This document shows positions 9,971 through 18,692 of a stretch of DNA of 64,000 nucleotides, one piece after another. Source of the DNA: Prorocentrum cordatum (taxonomy: Eukaryota; Sar; Dinophyceae; Prorocentrales; Prorocentraceae). The stretch is from contig CAUYUJ010022437.1 of the NCBI GenBank assembly GCA_963575745.1, positions 349,896 through 413,895 on the forward strand, read 5' to 3'. The position numbers and the translations under genes were made by a program. The notes below the pieces were generated by a model. That model was not told where the DNA came from, searched no databases, and was given only the letters and a program-made list of their open reading frames with translations. Positions within the stretch are counted from its first letter, which is position 1; each line of letters opens with the position of its first letter.

Positions 9971-10790
9971 CACCCAGGAGTCGCGCTCACGCTTAGGATA
10001 CCTAGGAATCGGGATCTCGCTGCCTTTCGTGGCCCCGTTGCAGCCCTTCGTGGCCCCCTCGCTGTGTTTCGTGGCCCCGTTGCAGCCCTTCGTGGCCGCC
10101 TCGCTTTGTTTCGTGGCCCCGTTGCAGCCCCTCGTGGCCTCCTCGTTGCCCTTCGTGGCCCCGTTGCAGCCCTTCGTGGCCCCCTCCCTTTGTTTCGTGG
10201 CCCCGTTGCAGCCCTTCGTGGCCCTTTCGCTGCCCCTCGTGGCCCCGTTGCAGCCCTTCGTGGCCCCCTCGCTGCCCTTCGTGGCCCCGTTGCAGCCCTT
10301 CGTGGCCCCCTTGCTTTGTTTCGTGGCCCCATATATGTATGCCCTTCGTGGCCCCCGCTCGTTCGCGCCCGTGGTGGCCCCATATGCATGCCCTTCGTGG
10401 CCCCGCTGTCGCCCTTCGTGGCCCCCTCGCTGCCCTTCGTGTCCCCGTTGCTGCCCTCAGTGGCCCCGTCCGTACCCTCCGCGGCCCAACATACGTATGC
10501 CCTTCGTGGCCCCCGCTCGTTCGCGCCCGTTGTGGCCCCATGTGCATGCCCTTCGTGGCCCCGCTGTCGCCGTTTGTGGCCCCCTCACTGTCCTACGTGG
10601 CCCAGGTGCTACCCTCAGTGGCCCCATCGTTGCCTTCTGTGGCCCCGCATTATCTGCCCTTCGTGGCCCACGCTCGTTCGCGCTCTTCGTGGCCCCATAC
10701 GCATTCCCTTCGTGTCCCCGCTGTCGCCCTTCGTGGCCTACTTCGTGTCCTTCGTGGCTCTGCTGTCGTTCTCTCTCGCTCTCGCTTTCG
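9971..10790 (+). repeat. CTTCGTGGCCCC minisatellite
   Basis: Tandem units of about 18-20 bp, CCCTTCGTGGCCCCGTTGCAG alternating with a CCCCCTCGCTG variant. Longer variants carry TATGTATGC (10333) and GCTCGTTCGCGCCCGT (10360, 10517, 10672), hinting at a higher-order unit of about 155 bp. Long open frames (about 400 codons, VAP/RGP-rich) derive from the repeat. Confidence 0.9.
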
Positions 10791-10812
10791 CTCGTCGTCG
10801 TCGTCGCCGTCG

Positions 10813-10873
<61 letters not shown>
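10791..10873. repeat. (TCG)n microsatellite
   Basis: Pure CGT/TCG run for about 75 bp immediately after the minisatellite. Confidence 0.95.
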
Positions 10874-10994
10874 GGTCGGTCCCCTGTCCGTCCCTCTTGG
10901 GGTCGGGTCGACGGTCCGCGGCCGCCCCGCCGATCAGCGCTGCCGCTGGCCAGGCCGACGGTCCGCGGCCGCCCCGCCGCTTGCCGGGGCCCGG

Positions 10995-11175
10995 CCTGCA
11001 GGGAAAAAAGGTATACCCCCCAAAAGGGGTTCGATCGAAGACGAAAAGGGCGGGTATCGAGGGTTTGGGAAATTCGCGTTATTCGACACTCGAGCAGATA
11101 AGGGCGAACAGTCTTAAAATGATTGTTGCTGTTGTTGGTGTTGCTGCTGCTGTTGTTGTTGTTGCTGTTGTTGTT
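10995..11175 (+). repeat. Module G2, copy 2, with GTT-rich tail
   Basis: ATACCCCCCAAAAGGGG, TTCGATCGAAGACG, AGGGTTTGGGAA and GCGAACAGTCTTAAAATGA, followed by TTGCTGTTGTTG. This repeats the 9416 block and its trinucleotide tail. Confidence 0.75.
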
Positions 11176-11340
11176 ATATGAACTGTTTGTTAAAAGAAAA
11201 AGTCGCGGTAGGCCTATAGGAAGGCCAGGGCGGACGGTCCCTTCTCGAGGTGAGGTTTCGCAGCGGCCACGGTTCCGGCCACGGAGCTCTGAAAAACACG
11301 GCCGTCGGAGTGGGCCTTGATGTCTCCTCTCCCACAGGGA
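11176..11340 (+). mobile_element. Family J short repeat
   Basis: GGTAGGCCTATAGGAAGGCC followed by GGACGGTCCCTTCTCG matches GGTAGGACTATAGGAATGCC and GGTCGGTCCCTGCTC at about 18884-18925. Function unknown. Confidence 0.5.
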
Positions 11341-11773
11341 GGGGTACACGTTCTTCATTTCTAAGTATTCGAAATTTCTTTGATTTTTTTTTGGGGGCAA
11401 GATCCTGTCATTTCTAATTGTTCTATCCTGGGCCTCTTCCTGGACACTAGGGGGCCAGGAACAATTAGAAACGAGCAGAATTTGAAATGAGCACGATTGG
11501 AAATGAACGACGTGTACGGTTGGACTCCCCTGACCACAGAGGCCCCAAAGCGTCCAGGAATCTCGGCCCCAGGCCTTCGGGGCGCCAGGGGAGGACCGGG
11601 AGGAGGAGGAGGAGCAGGTGGAGGGGTGCTGCACTCCTCCGAAGTTGCAATGCCGTCCCAGATCCTCCTCCCCTCACGTCCCCGCATGCCCCCCGCGAGT
11701 CTTCAGGTGACCCGAATATAGAAATGCCCTGAAACTTCCTTCATCGCCATCGAGGTTCGATGGTAAAACGTAA
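11341..11773. other. Intergenic, short GGA run
   Basis: GGA-rich stretch at 11596-11628. Two AATTAGAAA or TTTCTAATT motifs face each other (about 11412 and 11463). No gene seen. Confidence 0.4.
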
Positions 11774-12010
11774 GCAGGCGTCGTAGCCACTAGCAGCGCA
11801 GGCTGTCTGATCTCCCAGGGCTTGCGGGTTGTACATGACCCCCCATGGCCGGAGTCCACTCCCGCTTGTGACGAACCGATTCGGGATGAAGAGTTGGTCT
11901 TCGAGACAGCCAGTGCAGCCCCCCAGGATCCAGGACCCATTTCCCTCATGAGACCTGTTACACCTGGCAACATGAGCAGTGACAGCATGAAGCAGCAAAG
12001 TAAGATATGA
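11774..12010 (+). CDS. Exon-like block, unknown product
   Basis: The plus frame is open from about 11774 to the TGA at 12008-12010, with mixed protein-like residues such as VVHDPPWPESTPACDEPIRD and EELVFETASAAPQDPGP. It lacks an upstream ATG, so if it is real it is an internal or terminal exon. A plausible acceptor (ATCTCCCAG ending at 11819) and donor (GCAAA followed by GTAAGA near 11999) would bound about 180 bp of coding sequence. A Glu-rich frame begins about 25 bp further on. No family is recognised. Without transcripts this remains a candidate only. Confidence 0.25.
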   Translation, partial: AGVVATSSAGCLISQGLRVVHDPPWPESTPACDEPIRDEELVFETASAAPQDPGPISLMRPVTPGNMSSDSMKQQSKI

Positions 12011-12022
12011 ACGCCAAATGAG

Positions 12023-12301
12023 GTGTTGCTATCTTGCTCGTGTGAAGGCGAGGAGGAGAAGGATAATGGCTATACGGAGGAGGACGAGGAGGAGGAGGAG
12101 GAGGAGGAGGAGGAGGAGGAGGAGGAGGAGGAGGAGGAGGGGTTGTACGGCTTCAGGATCAACCAAATCAGCTGTGAGCAGCAGCAGCAGGAGGAACGCG
12201 GGGGCTCGGGGAAAGAACACTGGGGGACCAAGGGGGGAATCATACCAGCATTGATGGCCGTTGTCGCACATAGATCTGTAAAAATGAAGATAGAGAGGTA
12301 A
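12023..12301 (+). CDS. Acidic Glu-tract open frame, unknown
   Basis: The frame reads CEGEEEKDNGYTEEDEEEE, then a poly-Glu run from a (GAG)n tract (12075-12138), then GLYGFRINQISCEQQQQEER and GSGKEHWGTKGGIIPALM, ending at a TAA at 12299-12301. The non-repeat portions are more protein-like than those of other frames through GGA tracts, and GAGAG/GTAACG at the end resembles a splice donor. It has no ATG start. It may be a genuine acidic low-complexity exon or a lucky frame through a microsatellite. Product unknown. Confidence 0.22.
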   Translation: MLLSCSCEGEEEKDNGYTEEDEEEEEEEEEEEEEEEEEEGLYGFRINQISCEQQQQEERGGSGKEHWGTKGGIIPALMAVVAHRSVKMKIER

Positions 12302-12359
12302 CGATACCAATTAGCACACACACACACGCACCTATACCTACACCGATTTATCCCCGTGC

Positions 12360-12398
12360 ACGAGGCCCGGGCGCTCGGGGCCCGGGGCCCGAGCGCGC
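12360..12398. other. GC-only dyad
   Basis: GCGCTCGGG and CCCGAGCGC face each other across GCCCGGGG (about 12370-12395), giving a strong GC hairpin just before the family F array. No T run follows, so it is not a bacterial terminator. Confidence 0.6.
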
Positions 12399-13575
12399 AT
12401 GGGAGGACCAGGGTTTCCCAAACCGTTCCCAGAGCACCCTGGAGCGGCCCTGGAGCTCCCAGACTGCCCCAGAGAGCTCCCAGAAGCCCTCAGGGCTTTG
12501 GACAAGCCCCTCCAAGACAGCCCGGATAGTCCCAACGTGGCCCAAGATGGGTTCGAGACCCACATCCCTGACTTCATTGGTTTTTTGTATGTTTTTCGGT
12601 GTCTCGCGTTTTCGACCTTCCGACGCCCCACGACGGCCCACGATGCCCCCATTACCGCCCCAAGACCGCCGACGAGGCCCCCAAAGAGCCCCAAGACAAC
12701 CCCAGGGAGCCCGAAAATTGCCCGGGAGGAGCCTCAGACGGCCCAAGAACGCCCCAGGACAGGCCCGAGCTGGGCCACAGAGCGGCAGCGGGAGGCCCCA
12801 AGGCGCTCCAAGACGGCCTTGATGGCCCCAACGTGGCCCTAGATGGGCCCAACACGTCCAATACACAGCCCAAGAGCCCTCCAAGAGGCCCCCGAAAGCG
12901 CTCCGAGAGGCGTCCGGAAAGAGCCCGAATACGCCCATATCCTTGAGTTTCGGTTGCGTTCTGCAATGTTTTCCCTTTCTCGCGCTCTCGAGCTTCCAAC
13001 GCTCCAAGACTGCCGAAGACGCCCCGAAGATCGTCCCAAGACCGCCGAAGAAGCCCCGAAAAGAGAAGCAAGACGGCCCAGGAGAGTCTGAAGACTGCCC
13101 AAGAGCAGCCCGAGACTGCTCAAGAGAATCCCAGGAGAGGCACAAGATGAGCCCCAGAGCGGGAGCGGGAGGCCCCAAGGAGCTCCAGCACGGCCCAGAT
13201 GATCCCGCCGTGGCCCAAGAGGAGCTCAAGACGGCAAACACGCAGCCCAAGAGGCCTCCAAGAGGGCTCAAGAGAGCTCCGAGAGACGTCCCGAGAGAGC
13301 CCAAAAAGGCCCAAATCATTGAGACGCACTGGTTTGTTCAATGTTTTTCGCTTTCTCGCGTTCTCGAGCTTCCAAAGCTCCAAGACGGCAGAAAACGCCC
13401 CCAAGACCGCCCCCATGTGCGCCGAAGAAGCACACAAAAGACCCCCAAGACGGCCCCAGGGAGCCCGACAATTGCCCAGGAGGAGCCCCAGACGGCCAGA
13501 GAGCCCCAGGACAGGCCCGAGCTGGGCCACAGAGCTGGAGCGGGAGACACCAAGGCGCTCCAAGACGGCCCAGAT
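12396..13575 (+). repeat. Family F, three tandem units of about 380 bp
   Basis: Three units each carry GGACAGGCCCGAGCTGGGCC or a relative, GGGAGGCCCCAAGG, then CCCAAGA-type decamers, then an AT-richer island with TGTTTTTCG or TGTTTTCCC and TCTCGCG-TTCTCGAGCTTCC (islands at about 12585, 12965 and 13340). Unit starts fall near 12396, 12762 and 13150. All frames are open for 90-320 codons, reflecting absence of stops in the repeat rather than a gene. Confidence 0.85.
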
Positions 13576-13969
13576 GGCCCGGGACTCCCCCTTCCGTCCC
13601 TCCTTCCCCTCCGCACCCTCCCCTTGCCTCCAGTCCCTCCTCTCTCTTATTCCTCCCATAACCCCTTAGCTTTCGTGCTCCTCCCTCCTCTCCTGGGACG
13701 GCCCCGCCAGAGCGCCAGGCAGGTCCCGCCAGAGCGAGCGGGGCATCGCTGTACCCTCTCATTTCACAAGTTGCTTTCTCCCTCCCACCCCTCAAGGGCG
13801 GCCCTAGCAGAGGGAGAGCGTTCTGACTACGCGTGTGTGTTGGTCGATGGCAGGCCCCACCACGCTGGAAATCGTCGTTGTGGCCACAGTGGGGGGTAAA
13901 GCGACACCCGCGGCTCACCTGCGACTAGAACCTAATAAGCGCGCGTAGCGCGCGTTGTTCTTGCACACA

Positions 13970-13971
<2 letters not shown>
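13576..13971. other. Intergenic, C/T-rich start
   Basis: CCTCC-rich to about 13640, then GGACGGCCCCGCCAGAGCG and a related GTCCCGCCAGAGCGAGCG (13696 and 13721), a small direct repeat. Nothing else. Confidence 0.4.
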
Positions 13972-14000
<29 letters not shown>

Positions 14001-14155
14001 GTAGATGCATACATGTATACATATACATATATATATATATACACACAAAGAGGGACACAGAAACGACAGAAGCGATATAGAGAGAGGGAGGGAGGGAGAG
14101 AGAGAGAGAGAGAGGGAGAGACACAGGGAGAGAACGAGAGAGAGAGAGAGACAAC
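13972..14155. repeat. (CT)n-(TA)n-(GA)n compound microsatellite
   Basis: CT run at 13972-13984, then TATATA with ATACATGTATAC motifs to about 14043, then GAGAGG/GAGAGA to 14150. Overall it is a loose inverted arrangement (CT at left, GA at right). Confidence 0.9.
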
Positions 14156-14790
14156 AGTGAAAGATAAGGGGAACCGACGAGTCGCAAGCTTCGCTTGAAA
14201 GGTCAAGCATCTGCTCGTTCCTTTGATCATCGATCCTGTCTGGCCGCTCAAATCTGAGGGCAGCTTGACATTTGGGCGGTCTTGCCCCGCCCCGCTGCGT
14301 CCCCCCTTGCGGACGCTCGTGCGGATACACCTGCACGGACACGAGAGGCCACACTCCATGATCGGGCGGCACGGCCGCTCTGCACAGTCTTCTCGCGGGG
14401 AGCAGCCCTGTGAGCTGGTGAAGCTTGCCAATTCGAAGCTCTTTCCTGCCCTCTGCTCGACACGTTCTCGGGTTGTGCCCCGCTTGCCCTCCTGCGGGCG
14501 CTGCGGGCGATGACAGTTTACCTGCGTTAGTGGGGTCGTAGCGGTGGGACCTCAGCTGCCTTTCATCTCCATCTCCCCTCACTCACAAACTCACCCCCCT
14601 CGCTCCTCCCGCTTCCCCCTTCTCCCTCCTCCAATTTCCCCCCCTCTCCTCTCACCTCCCCCATTCCCTCTCCCACCCTTCTCTTCTCTCTCCTCCGCTT
14701 GTCCTCCTGCTCCTCCTGCTCCTTCAGTCCAGTTCCCGCTCCTGCTATTCATTCTCGTCCTTCTCCTTCCTCTTTCTCCTGATAATCCCT
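14156..14790. other. Intergenic, then C/T-rich tract
   Basis: 14156-14560 is unique-looking with no convincing gene. 14565-14780 is CCTCCC/CTTCTCC-rich degenerate pyrimidine sequence. Confidence 0.5.
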
Positions 14791-14935
14791 ACGTTACCGA
14801 TGGCGCGGAACACGATAGGGGTCTTTGGGGGCGTCCCAGGTCCCTTTGGCAAGCGAACGCGAATACGGGGAGCATCAGCGCAATGGGAGGGGATGGGTCG
14901 TACGGTCGGAAGGAGGTATAAGGTCGAGGTCAGTT
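14791..14935 (+). mobile_element. Family C dispersed repeat, copy 1
   Basis: CGCGGAACACGATAGGGGTC, TCCCAGGTC, GAATACGGGGAGCATCAGCG and CAATGGGAGGGGATGGG match, in order, CGCATTACACAATAGGGGTC, TCCATGTC, GATGAGATCAGCGCAGTGGG and AAGGGATGGG at 15450-15555. Confidence 0.65.
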
Positions 14936-15150
14936 CAGGGAGGGTACCCTACTGTTCTTCGTGCTCGTTGGATGTTCTTGTGCATCCTGGAGGAGGACGC
15001 CCTCGAGTGTTTGTCAGTTTGGCCGGCGGAGGGTCCCGTGTTCTGGAAGGATGTTCATTTGTCCTGGGTCCGCCTGTAGGAATAGGATGTCAGACGTGGC
15101 GCGAGCCCACTTGGCTTGCACTTCCCCCTCTCCCTCCTCCACATTTGAAG
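14936..15150 (+). mobile_element. Family V copy joined to family C 3' part
   Basis: Family V matches 6935-7090 (see there). At about 15087 it is followed by GGATGTCAGACGTGGCGCG, AGCCCACTTGGCTTGC and ACTTCCCCCTCTCCCTCCTCC, the block that precedes pyrimidine tracts in all three family C loci. Confidence 0.6.
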
Positions 15151-15307
15151 AAGCTGAAGATTATTACCCTCTCACCCCCGACTATATGCAGAGAGCGTCC
15201 TGAGAGTAGCCGCCCTCCCTTCGCGAACTGTGTTTTACACATGTTATGTGCGGGCGCGCATGTCGTATGTGTCTTCTCGATTCGATCGGCCGTGCTCCTT
15301 CCACAAT
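15151..15307. other. Intergenic, nothing recognised
   Basis: No feature seen. Confidence 0.4.
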
Positions 15308-15440
15308 GTCTCGCAGGTCTCACCGGTCCCATAGCAGGCCCCACAGGTCCCAGATGCTCCACTGGTCCCAAAAGTGTCGTAGGTCTTACAGGCTTGACAG
15401 GCCACAGAGGTCCCCCAGGTCGCACAGGTCCCACAAGTTT
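15308..15440 (+). repeat. Degenerate 9-bp (GGTCCCACA) repeat
   Basis: About fourteen variants of AGGTCCCAC. One forward frame gives a collagen-like Gly-X-Y pattern (GLTGPIAGPTGP, later GLTGLTGHRGPPGRTGPT). The 9-bp period alone explains this. No flanking collagen-family features are visible. Confidence 0.7.
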
Positions 15441-15595
15441 CCCTTTTCCGACTGCGCATTACACAATAGGGGTCTTGTGTGGAGTTCCATGTCGGCTACG
15501 ACACGCGTCCGCGGATAGAGATGAGATCAGCGCAGTGGGAAGGGATGGGGGAAGGAGTAGGCTGTCAGATGTGGAGCGAGCGCACCCAGCTTGCA
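15441..15595 (+). mobile_element. Family C dispersed repeat, copy 2, complete
   Basis: Longest copy. It runs from CGCATTACACAATAGGGGTC through ATCAGCGCAGTGGG and GGCTGTCAGATGTGGAGCGA to AGCTTGCACTTCC, where it meets a C/T tract. Confidence 0.7.
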
Positions 15596-15850
15596 CTTCC
15601 CCCCTCTCCTCCCACCTCCCCCCCTCCTCCCCCCCTCTCCTCTCTCCACCCCCTCCCCTCCCTCCCCCTCCCCATCTCCTCCTTCCTCCCCCTCCTCCCC
15701 TCTCCTCCCCCCCCCCCCACCTCCCTCCTCGCCCTCTTCCGTCTGCCCATCCTCCCTCTCCATCCCCCCCCCCGTCTGTCTGCCCTCCTTCTGCCCCGCT
15801 CCCTGCCTGCCCCTCCCACCCCCGTCTCGCTCGCCCGTCCTGCCCGAGGC
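15596..15850. repeat. Degenerate C/T tract behind family C
   Basis: CCCTCCTCC/CCCCTCTCC-rich, with less regular TCC than elsewhere. Proline- and glycine-rich frames through it are artefacts. Confidence 0.85.
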
Positions 15851-15947
15851 GTCCCCGCTCCCTCCTCCTCTGCTCGGGCGCGACGGCGACGAGGACGACG
15901 ACAGCGCCCGATGACGTCGACGAAGGCGCGACGGTGAGGCGGAAGGA

Positions 15948-16105
15948 CAGGGGCGCCCTCGAGGGCGCGAAGTCATTCGCGCTTCGCGGCTCGGCTCCGA
16001 TTCCTGCTCATCTACCTGCTCTCCCCTGGGGGGCGGCGCGAGAGCGCGAAGTTCTTCGCTCTCTCGCGCTTCGCGCAGCGCGGAGCGCGAAGTTCGGCGC
16101 CTTTG
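15948..16105 (+). mobile_element. Family K hairpin-rich repeat, copy 1
   Basis: GCGCCCTCGAGGGCGC palindrome, TTCGCGCTTCGCGGCTCGGC, CCGATTCC, CTCTCCCCTGGGGGG, GGCGCGAGAGCGCGAAGTT, then GCGCAGCGCGGAGCGCGAAG. The same order recurs at 52927-53075 with few changes. Multiple nested GCGCGAAG/CTTCGCGC stems. Confidence 0.85.
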
Positions 16106-16440
16106 TAAAGACGACGGGGCTGCGGCTGCTTGCGGGAGTGATGTCAAAGGCAGTGCGGGCCACCTGCTTTGAATAGAGGCAGGCCACCTCCCCCTCGGGG
16201 GCCTCGGGGAAGGACCTGCGACCCCCCCCGCTTGGGCGCCCCCCACTTGGAGGCCCCCGACCCCCGTTCGATCTACCTGCTCCTCACTGCCTGACCACCG
16301 ACCCCCTCTCGGCAGCCCTGCTTGCACGGCGAGCGACGCGGCTGCACGCGCGCCTCCCCCTTCCTCCACCATCCGAGGCGGGGGGCCCTCCCTAACCACC
16401 GCCTGTGGGATCGGTCTTCGAGGGCCCTGGCAGGTTGTGG
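16106..16440. other. Intergenic, GC-rich
   Basis: No gene or repeat recognised. Confidence 0.4.
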
Positions 16441-16592
16441 ACACGGAGGAGGAGGAGGAGGAGGAGGAGGAGGAGGAGGAGGAGGAGGAGGAGGAGGGGG
16501 AGGGGGAGGAGGAGGGGGAGGGGGATGGGGGAGGAGGAGGAGGGAGGAGGAGAGGAGGAGGGGAGGAGGAGGAGGAGGAGGAGGAGGAGGGT
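16441..16592. repeat. (GGA)n tract
   Basis: GGAGGAGG with GGGGGA interruptions for about 150 bp. No direct repeats found at its edges. Confidence 0.95.
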
Positions 16593-16775
16593 TTTTCTTG
16601 CCACCGACGACGCAGAGCGGCTCTGAGCGGGCGTGGCCAGCACGAGCACCACGGAGGCGCCGAGGAAGACCCGGAGGACCTTGCGGCAAATACGCTGCAC
16701 AACGCCCCCATCAACGCAATGCTCGCGAGGCACACCCCTTGCATAGCGCATGTCGGTGATAGTCCCGCGGCCTGC
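16593..16775. other. Possible coding debris
   Basis: The minus strand is open in more than one frame with moderately hydrophobic residues (for example CAMQGVCLASIALMGALCSV). No family recognised, and the frame is lost at the GGA tract. Confidence 0.25.
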
Positions 16776-17013
16776 ATGAAGCCGCACACCACCAGTGGAC
16801 CAGCACAACGATGACGAACCGGCTGACCAGAGCAAACAATACGCAGGAACCCCGCGACCCGCCCAGTACTTGCAGCCCAGTGACAGTACCGATGATGAAG
16901 CCGCACACCACCAGTGGACCAGCACAACGATGACGAACCGGCTGACCAGAGCAAACAATACGCAGGAACCCCGCGACCCGCCCAGTACTTGCAGCCCAGT
17001 GACAGTACCGATG
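16776..17013 (+). repeat. Perfect 119-bp tandem duplication
   Basis: ATGAAGCCGCACACCACC starts at 16776 and again at 16895. The two 119-bp units appear identical to my reading, each ending CAGTGACAGTACCGATG. 119 is not a multiple of three, so any reading frame through it is shifted between units. The identity implies a very recent event or an assembly artefact. Confidence 0.9.
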
Positions 17014-17118
17014 AGCATCCGTGGGTAGAAGGTGTCACCCAATCACCACGCAAAACGCTAGCACACTGTAGATACCCATCAGAAGTGAGTGCGATGAATT
17101 TAGAACATCTCACAAAGG
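17014..17118. other. Spacer, nothing recognised
   Basis: Short unique spacer. Confidence 0.4.
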
Positions 17119-17176
17119 AAGAGGAGGAGGAGGAGGAGGAGGAGGAGGAGGAGGAGGAGGAGGAGGAGGAGGAGCG
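17119..17176. repeat. (GGA)n tract, short
   Basis: About 55 bp of pure GGA/GAG. Confidence 0.95.
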
Positions 17177-17332
17177 ACTCGTTCTTCCAATATTGGCGCT
17201 TCCTGGACATCTGCCTCGCCTCTGGGGGGGCCCCTCCTCGGGCCCCGGTGCCAGCAAGCATGGGTCTGGGACGCCAAGCTACCCCCAGGGAACGGGGTCG
17301 GGAGCCCTGGGGCCGCGGATTGAAGAGATCAC

Positions 17333-17972
17333 ATCGGAGGATGCTTGGGGGAGAGGAGGAGGAGGAGGAGGAGGAGGAGGAGGAGGAGGAGGAGGAGGAG
17401 GAGGAGGAGGAGGAGGAGGAGGAGGAGGAGGAGGAGGAGGAGGAGGAGGAGGAGGAGGAGGCGGAGGAGGAGGAGGAGGAGGAGGAGGAGGAGGAGGAGG
17501 AGGGGAGGAGGAGGAGGAGGAGGAGGAGGAGGAGGAGGAGGGAGGAGGGGGAGGGGGAGGGGGAGAGAGGAGGAGGAGGAGGAGGAGGAGGAGGAGGAGG
17601 GAGGAGGAGGAGGAGGAGGAGGAGGAGGAGGAGGAGGAGGAGGAGGAGGAGGAGGAGGAGGGAGGAGGAGGAGGAGGAGGAGGAGGAGGAGGGAGGAGGA
17701 GGAGGAGGAGGAGGAGGAGGAGGAGGAGGAGGAGGAGGAGGAGGAGGAGGAGGAGGAGGAGGAGGAGGAGGAAGGGGAGGAGGAGGAGGGGAGGAAGGGG
17801 AGGAGGAGGAGGAGGAGGAGGAGGAGGAGGAGGAGGAGGAGGGGCAGGAGGAGGAAGGGTTTGGAAGGGGAGGAGGAGGACGGGTCGCCTAAGCCCTTCG
17901 GAGAAACACTCCAGCCCTGCTGGGGGGGGGTGAGAAAACAGAAGGACCACTTTATCGGAGGATGCTTGGGGG
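17333..17972 (-). mobile_element. SINE-like insertion: family A body with a giant (TCC)n tail and 19-bp direct repeats
   Basis: ATCGGAGGATGCTTGGGGG occurs at 17333-17351 and again, identical, at 17954-17972. Between them lie a GGA-dominated tract of about 530 bp (17352-17880) and a 73-bp non-repetitive body (17881-17953: CGGGTCGCCTAAGCCCTTCG, AGAAACACTCCAGCCCTGC, AAAACAGAAGGACCACTTT). Read on the minus strand this is body, then a (TCC)n tail, flanked by perfect target-site-duplication-like repeats, as expected of a short retroposon. A second body copy at 21456-21526 is also followed by TCC in the same orientation. The long polyGlu, polyGly and polyPro open frames here are artefacts. Confidence 0.7.
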
Positions 17973-18567
17973 TGCATTCGGGCCACCTGGGGCCAAACTG
18001 GACCCATGTCCACCGCCCGCCGGTTCGGTTATACACCACGGGGTCCTTGTATGTCCTCGTTGCTCTGTCCCTACGTAGAGTGCATGAGTATGCTCGGAAA
18101 CTGGAACGTATACATTGCCAGTGTCGGGCTGTTTTTCAATCCCCGGATTTTTTAAGGGTCGGGGACGACGTCGGGGTGGTGTGGTGTATACTTGTTTCCC
18201 TGTTTTCCCGGGGAAACAACACAACATGTATACACCAGGATCCCGTATACACCAGGATCCGCTTTCCTGTGCGAATGTCAATGCGGGGCCGGAAAAACGT
18301 CGGCGTATAGAGTTCGGCTCCTCATATGCGCCAGCGTCTGTTCGTCGATGAGAGAGCGCCGGGGCAGCGCCGAGGCCGAGCCAGCAAGATGGCACGGGAG
18401 GCTCCCGAGAGCTGCCGCCGAACGCTGGGGGGCCCTGGGGCGTCGGGTTCCCCCAGGCGGCGCACGCGGACAGAGCCCCGCCTCGCGCAGCAGCAGCGGG
18501 GGGTGCAGGCAGGCCGGGCGCCGGAGGGAGAGGGCGGGCATCCCTCAAGCAGTGGCGAAGCGTCCTG
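17973..18567. other. Intergenic with a 16-bp doublet
   Basis: GTATACACCAGGATCC occurs twice in tandem (about 18230 and 18246). GTATAC motifs recur nearby (18108, 18185). GC-rich open frames after 18310 on both strands have no recognisable motif. Confidence 0.45.
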
Positions 18568-18692
18568 GCGCGCCTATAGGCCTACCAAACAATGTTCTAA
18601 GAACCCTGTGTGGTTTCCACGAAAGGTTCTTAGAGCATTTCTGGCGGAGGCTGTCTTGGTTTAACACATCGGGTCGATGTTCTAGGAACGTT
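18568..18692 (+). mobile_element. Family I dispersed repeat, copy 2
   Basis: Matches 8885-9013 in order (see there). Includes AATGTTCTAAGAACC and GGTTCTTAGAGC in mutual inverted orientation. Confidence 0.7.

Noticed and set aside
9818-11117. About 400-codon VAP/RGP-rich proteins
   Set aside because: Translations of the CTTCGTGGCCCC minisatellite and the TCG tract.
12360-12398. Rho-independent terminator
   Set aside because: GC hairpin without a following T run, in a eukaryote-like context.
12348-13319. 323-codon minus-strand Leu/Gly/Ser/Trp-rich frame and 318-codon plus frame
   Set aside because: Family F repeat units simply lack stops; the same residues recur with each unit.
17279-18310. 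Six overlapping 200-340 codon poly-Glu, poly-Gly, poly-Arg, poly-Pro, poly-Ser and poly-Leu frames
   Set aside because: Products of a GGA microsatellite; simultaneous openness of all frames argues against coding.
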